Assembly: GCF_900491745.1 (NCBI RefSeq) | Contig: NZ_UETR01000001.1 | Span: forward strand, 124,001-188,000 | Direction: 5' to 3' | DNA length: 64,000 nucleotides | Source of the DNA: Amarolinea aalborgensis | Lineage (GTDB): Bacteria > Chloroflexota > Anaerolineae > SSC4 > Amarolineaceae | Made by a program: the position numbers and the translations under genes | Part shown: positions 56,876-64,000 of the stretch, piece by piece | Position numbering within the stretch: the first letter of the stretch is position 1 | How the letters are laid out: the number at the start of each line of letters is the position of its first letter | Notes under the pieces: model-generated | What the model saw: the letters and a program-made list of their open reading frames with translations, nothing else | What the model was told of the DNA's origin: nothing | The model's database searches: none

Positions 56876-57828
56876 GCGTTGTCTCCATGGGTCGGGGCCG
56901 CTGACGGCTGTGCGTCGCCCGCGGCCGCCGGCGTGAAGCTGACGTCCGCCAGGCGCCGCGTGGCTAATTCGACGTACGCGGCGTTGGTTTCATAGCCCAC
57001 GAAGTGGCGCCCGCTCTTGCGCGCGGCAATGGCCGTTTGACCGCTGCCCATGAACGGATCGAGCACCACCTCGTCGGCCAGGGTGTAAAGCTGAATGAGC
57101 CGGCGCGGCAGTTCCACCGGGAACGGCGCTGGATGGCCGATCTTGCTCGCCGCCTCGGCCGCAAAGGTCCAAACGCTCTTGGTGTACTCCAGAAACTCAT
57201 CGCGCGTGATCGTGTTTTGCCGGCCGGGGTTGTGGCGGGCGTAGGTATCCTTGGAAAAAACCAGGATATACTCATGCGCGTCGCGCAGCGTGGGGTTCGT
57301 GGCCGACATCCAGCTGCCCCATGCGGTGGACGGGCTGCCGCCTGCGGCTTTGTTCCAGATGATTTCGCCGCGCATCAGAAAACCGAGGTCGAGCATGGAT
57401 TCCAGGATGAAGGCATGCAGCGGGATGTAGGGCTTGCGCCCCAGGTTGGCGACGTTGATGCAGGCGCGGCCGCCAGGCACCAGCACCCGCTTGACTTCGC
57501 GCCAGGCGCGCGTCAAGAAGGCCAGGTACTCCGGCAGGGAAAGGTCATCATCGTACTGCTTGCCCACGTTGTACGGCGGCGATGTGACCATCAGGTGCAC
57601 GCTGGCATCGGGCAGGTCGTCCATGGCCTCGCAGCTCTTGCAGAGGATAGCATCCAGCGCGGACGCCGGCACTGCGTTTTCAGCGTAGGGCGCAGCTTCC
57701 TGCCCGTCCAGCAGCGGCAGCTCGTCATACAGCCGGCTGGCATAAAACGACGTGGCGTCGTGATTGACACGACCTGGCGAGCCGAAGCTGCTGGTGGTCG
57801 TGCCTGGTTTGCGGCGTGATGGCGGCAA
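56872..57828 (-). CDS. orphan site-specific DNA methyltransferase (beta class)
   Basis: 318 aa. The catalytic motif TSPPYNVGKQYDDD comes before the AdoMet motif DPFMGSGQTAIAARKSGR, the beta-class order. SPPY in place of DPPY points to N4-cytosine methylation. No endonuclease gene adjoins it, so it is probably an orphan regulatory or protective methyltransferase. The only start in frame before the conserved core is TTG at 57828, so the true start may be slightly different. It overlaps the HAD gene by four bases. Confidence 0.85.
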   Translation of the reverse strand: MPPSRRKPGTTTSSFGSPGRVNHDATSFYASRLYDELPLLDGQEAAPYAENAVPASALDAILCKSCEAMDDLPDASVHLMVTSPPYNVGKQYDDDLSLPEYLAFLTRAWREVKRVLVPGGRACINVANLGRKPYIPLHAFILESMLDLGFLMRGEIIWNKAAGGSPSTAWGSWMSATNPTLRDAHEYILVFSKDTYARHNPGRQNTITRDEFLEYTKSVWTFAAEAASKIGHPAPFPVELPRRLIQLYTLADEVVLDPFMGSGQTAIAARKSGRHFVGYETNAAYVELATRRLADVSFTPAAAGDAQPSAAPTHGDNA

Positions 57829-57873
57829 CCGTCGTGTTTCCTTTCTCGTTGGTGCGCCTTCGTGCCTGGGCGC

Positions 57874-57902
57874 TTGTCAGGAATCTCAACTTATGGTATG
57901 GT
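57874..57902 (+). promoter_or_regulatory. promoter candidate for the VOC gene
   Basis: TTGTCA (57874-57879), 17-bp spacer, TATGGT (57897-57902), about 60 bases before the ATG; an AGGAG ribosome site follows. Confidence 0.4.
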
Positions 57903-57965
57903 GCAGTCATTAGCGCCCGTACACGAGAATCTGACCCTATCCGCCCACACAGGAGAGTCTGACTC

Positions 57966-58382
57966 ATGCCAGTTTCACGCTTGACTGCGGTCATCTTGTA
58001 TGTCGCTCATGTCGCGGCCAGCGCGGCGTTCTATCGCGACAGCCTGGGCGCCGCGCCCTTGTTCGACTATGGCGAGGCTGACGCGTTCCAGGCCCTCCGT
58101 CTGGGTGATATCGAGATTCATCTGCACGCCGCGCCCGCAGCCGATGATCAGCTCGCATCAACCTGGCCCGCGGGGGCAGCCGGCGGCGTGGGGGTTGCCT
58201 TGCACATCCACGCCAGCGACCTGGCGCGGCGCGGTCAGCTCATCCAGCGCGCCGGCGGCCGCGTCTTGCAGGAAGCCAGCCTCCAGCCCTGGGGAACCAT
58301 CGAGCTGATTGCCGCTGACCCGGATGGTTATCGCTTGCTGCTGTGGGAAGGCCAGAAAGGACTCGACATTCAGACCTGGTGA
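57966..58382 (+). CDS. VOC family (glyoxalase/bleomycin-resistance-like) protein
   Basis: 138 aa, ATG with AGGAG upstream. Two beta-alpha-beta-beta-beta modules: AVILYVAHVAASAAFYRDSLG with EIHLHAAP and, in the second half, VALHIHASDL with IAADPDGYRLLLWEG. These fit the glyoxalase-like fold, with H/E metal ligands in both halves. Substrate cannot be inferred. Confidence 0.8.
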   Translation: MPVSRLTAVILYVAHVAASAAFYRDSLGAAPLFDYGEADAFQALRLGDIEIHLHAAPAADDQLASTWPAGAAGGVGVALHIHASDLARRGQLIQRAGGRVLQEASLQPWGTIELIAADPDGYRLLLWEGQKGLDIQTW

Positions 58383-58404
58383 AGCGATGCTGAGGCAACT
58401 ACAC

Positions 58405-58510
58405 AGAGCGATTGAAATCGCGCCTGATGGGCGTACCGCCGGGCGTCCAACCTGCGTGGACGCAATGCTGGTCGGCGGCGGAACGCCCTTGCGGCCCGAA
58501 TTCATTCGGC
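58405..58510. repeat. palindromic repeat element, copy B
   Basis: GCGATTGAAATCGC, GCGTCCA/TGGACGC and GGTCGGCGG line up with copy A at 33241-33376; the right end is degenerate (GCCCGAATTCATTCGG). It lies between the convergent VOC and M3 peptidase genes, and may stop transcripts from both sides. Confidence 0.7.
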
Positions 58511-58552
58511 GGCTGCAGTCAGCGCATAGTGTCTGAGCAGTTACGTCTGATG

Positions 58553-60241
58553 TCAATTGGGCGCGGTTAGTTCTTCCAGCTTGTGCGAGACCAGGTGCAT
58601 CAGTTCGCCCACGGTGCGGCGGTCGAAGGCAAAGCGAATGTTCGCAGCCTGGAAGAGGGCCGGCAAGGGACGCGTGTCACCCAGGGCCAGCGCGGCTCGG
58701 TAGTCCGCCACGGCCTGCGCCTGGTTGTGCAGTGCGTTGCGCCACACCTGCAGCGCGCCAACCTCAGCCAGACCATATTCCACGTAGTAGAATGGCACGG
58801 TGAAGATGTGTCCCTTGCGATGCCAACCGGTTTCCTTCTGCGCCTGCAGGCCGCTGTAGTCAACGCCCGGCATGAAGCGATCCCACAACTCGCTCCACTT
58901 CGCGTCCAGGTCTGCGGCTGTCACATGCTCTGGCGCTTCGGCGTAGACCCAGTGCTGGAAACGGTCTACCACGGCCATATAGGGCAGGAAGGTGACGATG
59001 TCGCGCAGCTTTTGGGCGTAGGCCCGCTGCGCGTCAGCCTCCGAGTAGAAGCCGCCCTGGTTCTGCGACAAATACGGCACGGCCAGCAGTTCCATGCCCA
59101 TCGAAGCGACCTCGCAAAACTCCATCGGGCCGTTCAGGTTCCAGTACAACGGCTGGCGCGCCGATTCCATGAAATGAAACGCGTGGCCGCCCTCATGCAG
59201 CAGGGTCTGGATGTCGTCATGCGTGCCTACGGCGTTCATGAAGATGTAGGCGCGGCCGCTGACCGGGAAACTGGCGCAGTAGCCGCCGGGCGCCTTGTTC
59301 AAGCGCGAGGGTAGATCAAGGAAGCCGTCGCGCAGCGCGGCAAAGTGTTTGCCCAGCGCCGGGTCCACCTGGTTGAACATGCGCTGCACGCCATTTTCTA
59401 GCTCGGCGGCGTTGGTAAAGGGCCGCAGCGGCTCGCCCGCCGTGTCCACCTCGGTGTCCCACGGCCGGACAGCCGACTGCCCCAGTTGGGCGGCTGTACG
59501 TGCGTAGATCGCCGTAGCTAACGGCACGACCTCGTGTTCGATGGCATCGTGAAAGGTAAAGCAGTCCTGCGGCGTGTAGTCAAAGCGTCCGAGGGCCTGC
59601 CACATGTAGTCTCGAAACGTAGGGAAGCCGGCGTTGCGCGCCATCTGGCGGCGCTTGGGCAGCATAGTCAGGTACAGCTCGTTCAGCCGCGCGCGATCGG
59701 CCAAGAAACGATCCATCAGCAGTCGCCAGGCGCGCTCACGCTCGCCGCTCTCCTGGCTGCGCAGATGCAGGCCGGCCTGGGGCAGCGTTTCCACCTGACC
59801 GTCCCACTCGATGGTCATCGCGCCCACGGTTTTGTCGTACTCATTGCTGAGCTTGGTCAGTTCTGTCTCCAGGGGAATGTTCTCATCGCGGAAGATGCTG
59901 GCCTCGGTGCGAAAGCGCTTCAGCAGTATCTCGGTGTCCGCGCTGGGGACAAAATCGGTCAAGGCCAGGAATTTCTGCTTCAAGGCCTGGCCGGCCGTGG
60001 AAGATTTGGGCATGATCTCTTCGGCCAGGCGGTTGAAGCGCGCCTCGGCCTCGGCGTCGGCGGTGTTTTCAGACACCGCGCGGTAAATTTGGCCGGCGGC
60101 TTCATGGATGGCGGCCGTCAGATCGCTCCATTCTTGCAGCCAGGCATTGGCATTGGCCGCGGTCAACTCCGCCGCCAACAGATGATCCACCAATGGCTGG
60201 ATGGTATTCCAGTCCAAAATATCAATGTGCGGGTATGACAT
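58553..60241 (-). CDS. M3 family oligoendopeptidase
   Basis: 562 aa, ATG with AGGA upstream. The zinc motif is LLHEGGHAFHFMES (HExxH) with the distal Glu provided by FCEVASMGMELLA. No signal peptide, so it is cytoplasmic; it hydrolyses short peptides in the manner of oligoendopeptidase F. Length fits the family (about 560-600). Confidence 0.88.
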   Translation of the reverse strand: MSYPHIDILDWNTIQPLVDHLLAAELTAANANAWLQEWSDLTAAIHEAAGQIYRAVSENTADAEAEARFNRLAEEIMPKSSTAGQALKQKFLALTDFVPSADTEILLKRFRTEASIFRDENIPLETELTKLSNEYDKTVGAMTIEWDGQVETLPQAGLHLRSQESGERERAWRLLMDRFLADRARLNELYLTMLPKRRQMARNAGFPTFRDYMWQALGRFDYTPQDCFTFHDAIEHEVVPLATAIYARTAAQLGQSAVRPWDTEVDTAGEPLRPFTNAAELENGVQRMFNQVDPALGKHFAALRDGFLDLPSRLNKAPGGYCASFPVSGRAYIFMNAVGTHDDIQTLLHEGGHAFHFMESARQPLYWNLNGPMEFCEVASMGMELLAVPYLSQNQGGFYSEADAQRAYAQKLRDIVTFLPYMAVVDRFQHWVYAEAPEHVTAADLDAKWSELWDRFMPGVDYSGLQAQKETGWHRKGHIFTVPFYYVEYGLAEVGALQVWRNALHNQAQAVADYRAALALGDTRPLPALFQAANIRFAFDRRTVGELMHLVSHKLEELTAPN

Positions 60242-60328
60242 GATTCAATCCTATCGTTGTCAGAAGTTTTGTCGCCATTCTTGGGTTCTGCTGCCCCGTG
60301 GCGTTCGTGCCTTCACCTGGTTCTGTGT

Positions 60329-60334
60329 TAGAAT
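60329..60334 (+). promoter_or_regulatory. extended -10 promoter candidate for the Nfu-like gene
   Basis: TGTTAGAAT gives a TGn extended -10 (TAGAAT 60329-60334), only nine bases before the ATG at 60344, so the message would be almost leaderless; no ribosome site is seen. Confidence 0.35.
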
Positions 60335-60343
60335 AGGCGAACG

Positions 60344-60604
60344 ATGGAAGCCAAGCAAACACCCAATCCCAATGCGCTCAAGTTTCAACTCGATCGTGTG
60401 CGCTGGACAGATCAACATTCGTTTCGCACACCTGAAGCTGCGGCCGCGGAGCCGTTGGCCGCGTCGCTGTTTGCGCTGCCGGGCGTGACGAATGTGTTTT
60501 GGACGCGCGACTTTGTCACGGTCAACAAACGGCCCGATGTGGCTTGGGACGCTCTGCAGCCACAGATTGAGCAGGTTCTGCAAGCGTTTCTCGACGCTGG
60601 CTAG
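60344..60604 (+). CDS. Nfu N-terminal-domain-like protein
   Basis: 86 aa. QTPNPNALKFQLDR at the start and FALPGVTNVFWTRDFVTVNK in the middle are typical of the Nfu_N domain. The C-terminal NifU/CxxC half is missing, so it cannot itself bind a cluster in the usual way. It is a small stand-alone version that may act as a targeting or scaffold partner in iron-sulfur assembly. It is convergent with lipA, which needs such clusters. Confidence 0.75.
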   Translation: MEAKQTPNPNALKFQLDRVRWTDQHSFRTPEAAAAEPLAASLFALPGVTNVFWTRDFVTVNKRPDVAWDALQPQIEQVLQAFLDAG

Positions 60605-60617
60605 CGCGGCAAGCAGG

Positions 60618-61583
60618 TCAAGACGCTGCCGTTGCCTCGCGGCGCCGCAGGCGCGGCGCGTTGGACGCGGCGCGTTCAGCATGGTACGATGAGCGCACCA
60701 GCGGGCCACATTCCACCCAGGGGAAACCACGCGCCTCGGCCTCAGCCCGCAGCTCCGCAAACTCCTCCGGCGCGTAATAGCGTTCGATCGGCAGATGAAA
60801 ACGGCTCGGCTGCAGATACTGGCCAATCGTGAGGATGTCCACGTTGTGTGCGCGCAAGTCGTCCATCACCTGCAGCACCTCTTCCCATCGTTCGCCCAGC
60901 CCCACCATCATGCCCGACTTCGTCAGCGCGCCCGCATCCATCACCTTCGCCGCAGCCAGCACATCCAGCGAGCGCGGATATTTGGCCTGCGGCCGCACAC
61001 GGCCGTAGAGGCGCGGCACGGTTTCCACGTTGTGGTTCAGGATTTCCGGCTGTTGACGCATCACCATCTGCAGCGCGTCCCTATTGCCCATGAAATCGGG
61101 GATCAGCACCTCGATCGTGGTCTGCGGCATCCGCTCGCGGATCAGGCGAATCGTCTCGGCAAAGATGCCGGCGCCGCCATCGGGCAGTTCATCGCGGTTG
61201 ACCGAGGTGAGCACGATGTGGCGCAGGCCCATGGCCTGGACCGAATCGGCCACGCGCTGCGGTTCCAAGAGGTCCAGGAAGGGCGGCCGGCCGGTCTTGA
61301 TCTTGCAGAAGCCGCACGAGCGTGTGCAGGTGTCGCCCAGCAGGAGAAAAGTGGCTGTGCCGGCGTTCCAGCACTCGCCGATGTTGGGGCAACCGGCCTC
61401 TTCGCACACGGTGTGCAGGGTCTTGCCGCGAAATAGGCCTTTCAGTTCGTAGTATTTCGCACTGTCGGGCGCGCGCACGCGCAGCCAGTCCGGCCGACGA
61501 CCTGGGGTCAGATGTTCCTGGCGCCAATCGTGGCGAGGCGGCTCCGGGTTCAATTCAATGGGCACAGATGGTGATTGAGTCAT
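60618..61583 (-). CDS. lipA: lipoyl synthase
   Basis: 321 aa. The auxiliary cluster motif CEEAGCPNIGEC and the radical-SAM motif CTRSCGFC are both present, as is the C-terminal RSSYHA serine ligand of the auxiliary cluster. The enzyme inserts two sulfurs into octanoyl groups on lipoyl-dependent complexes. Length and motifs are complete. The gene is alone here, with a terminator from the dnaK side just upstream. Confidence 0.95.
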   Translation of the reverse strand: MTQSPSVPIELNPEPPRHDWRQEHLTPGRRPDWLRVRAPDSAKYYELKGLFRGKTLHTVCEEAGCPNIGECWNAGTATFLLLGDTCTRSCGFCKIKTGRPPFLDLLEPQRVADSVQAMGLRHIVLTSVNRDELPDGGAGIFAETIRLIRERMPQTTIEVLIPDFMGNRDALQMVMRQQPEILNHNVETVPRLYGRVRPQAKYPRSLDVLAAAKVMDAGALTKSGMMVGLGERWEEVLQVMDDLRAHNVDILTIGQYLQPSRFHLPIERYYAPEEFAELRAEAEARGFPWVECGPLVRSSYHAERAASNAPRLRRREATAAS

Positions 61584-61664
61584 GATCTATCCAGTACGTC
61601 ATCTCATTATCATACGCCGGGGAGTTCACGACGCCATTGTACAATCCAGAGCGCGAGATGTCAA

Positions 61665-61708
61665 TCAAAAAGAAGCCGGAGGTTAGGTTCACCCTTTTTG
61701 CCTCCGGC
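61665..61708 (-). terminator. terminator after dnaK
   Basis: On the minus strand GCCGGAGG (61708-61701) pairs with CCTCCGGC (61682-61675), followed by TTCTTTTTG. It lies about 150 bases after the dnaK stop and before lipA. Confidence 0.65.
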
Positions 61709-61768
61709 CTCTGCTGGTTTCTCTTGAGTATCTTGTCAGTGACATTTCGGTACAGCGAGCACGGAATC

Positions 61769-61836
61769 CTCACACAAAGCCTCAAAGCCACGAAGGAATC
61801 GGTTTGCGTCTCAGTGCCTTTGTGTCTTTGTGTGAG
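61769..61836. repeat. CACAAAG-type inverted repeat
   Basis: CTCACACAAAGCCTCAAAGC (61769-61788) pairs imperfectly with the complementary GTGCCTTTGTGTCTTTGTGT (61814-61833). A 15-bp part (CTCACACAAAGACAC) recurs at 54864. A structural, terminator-like element. Confidence 0.55.
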
Positions 61837-61860
61837 TCATCAGGTCCCCGCTTGTCCGGG

Positions 61861-63765
<1,905 letters not shown>

Positions 63766-63797
63766 GTTGCTAAATTCTCCTTGTCTCTTTCTCGCCC

Positions 63798-64000
63798 CTA
63801 CTGCGCAACGCGTACCAGGGCCGGCCGCAGGACCCGCTCGCCCAGCTTATAACCCTTGCGCACTTCACCGATAATTTGATTCGTCTGATACCCCTCTGCT
63901 GCTTCGTGCGTGATCGCCTCATGCAAGGCCGGGTCAAACTCCTGGCCTTCGGTCTCAATGACGCTCATGCCCTCGCTCAGCAGCGTATTGCTCAACTTGC
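63798..64000 (-). CDS. grpE: GrpE nucleotide exchange factor, C-terminal part (cut by window edge)
   Basis: The last 66 residues are visible, with EFDPALHEAITHEAAEG and GEVRKGYKLGERVLRPALVRVAQ, the beta domain of GrpE that binds DnaK. The start is outside the window. It directly precedes dnaK in the direction of transcription. Confidence 0.9.
   Translation of the reverse strand, partial: KLSNTLLSEGMSVIETEGQEFDPALHEAITHEAAEGYQTNQIIGEVRKGYKLGERVLRPALVRVAQ

Overview
The window is high-GC bacterial chromosome. The many secreted proteins with long Thr/Pro linkers of the TPTATPTP type, DUF4012 and DUF2723 proteins, NBR1-Ig-like and SH3b secreted proteins, and abundant dispersed palindromic repeats suggest a filamentous Chloroflexota (Anaerolineae-like) organism. 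This is an inference from protein style; there is no rRNA or tRNA in the window.

Layout. 1-4056 (minus): a truncated prephenate-dehydrogenase-like gene, an HD-domain protein, a site-2 protease homologue, a small lipoprotein and a DUF4012 protein. 4057-5138: about 1 kb without an intact gene, holding palindromic repeats, MITE-like terminal repeats and a broken copy of a HEAT-repeat gene end. 5139-22790: mostly large secreted proteins (a 1969-residue discoidin/cohesin/dockerin protein, a zinc-ribbon membrane protein, SH3b, duplicated-domain lipoprotein, ricin-lectin and NBR1-Ig proteins), interrupted by a decayed transposase, a NarL-type histidine kinase and an ISNCY-like transposase.

22844-38702 (minus): a putative anti-phage defence operon. 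In transcription order it has a promoter and leader hairpin, a 1729-aa DEAD/DUF1998 helicase with a C-terminal nuclease-like domain, a SNF2-type helicase, an AlbA_2/ATP-binding protein and an Eco57I-type DNA methyltransferase. The methyltransferase gene has been split by a complete IS4-family element (18-bp terminal repeats, 13-bp target duplication). Removing the element and one duplication copy restores a single 1546-codon frame ending in a HEAT-repeat domain. The nearest known relatives by content are class 1 DISARM and Druantia helicases, but the composition matches neither exactly.

38822-47874 (minus): an exopolysaccharide/cell-surface operon (O-antigen ligase-like polymerase, lipoprotein sortase, Wzz-tyrosine kinase, flippase-like membrane protein, a GT2 fused to a phosphoglycosyl transferase, a secreted Thr/Pro protein, a DUF2723 glycosyltransferase). 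A divergent two-component system (48014-50326) starts from a back-to-back promoter region. 50345-54839: tetraheme lipoprotein, Crp/Fnr regulator and two surface proteins. 54938-64000: housekeeping genes (GT4, HAD hydrolase, orphan DNA methyltransferase, VOC protein, M3 peptidase, Nfu-like protein, lipA, dnaK, partial grpE).
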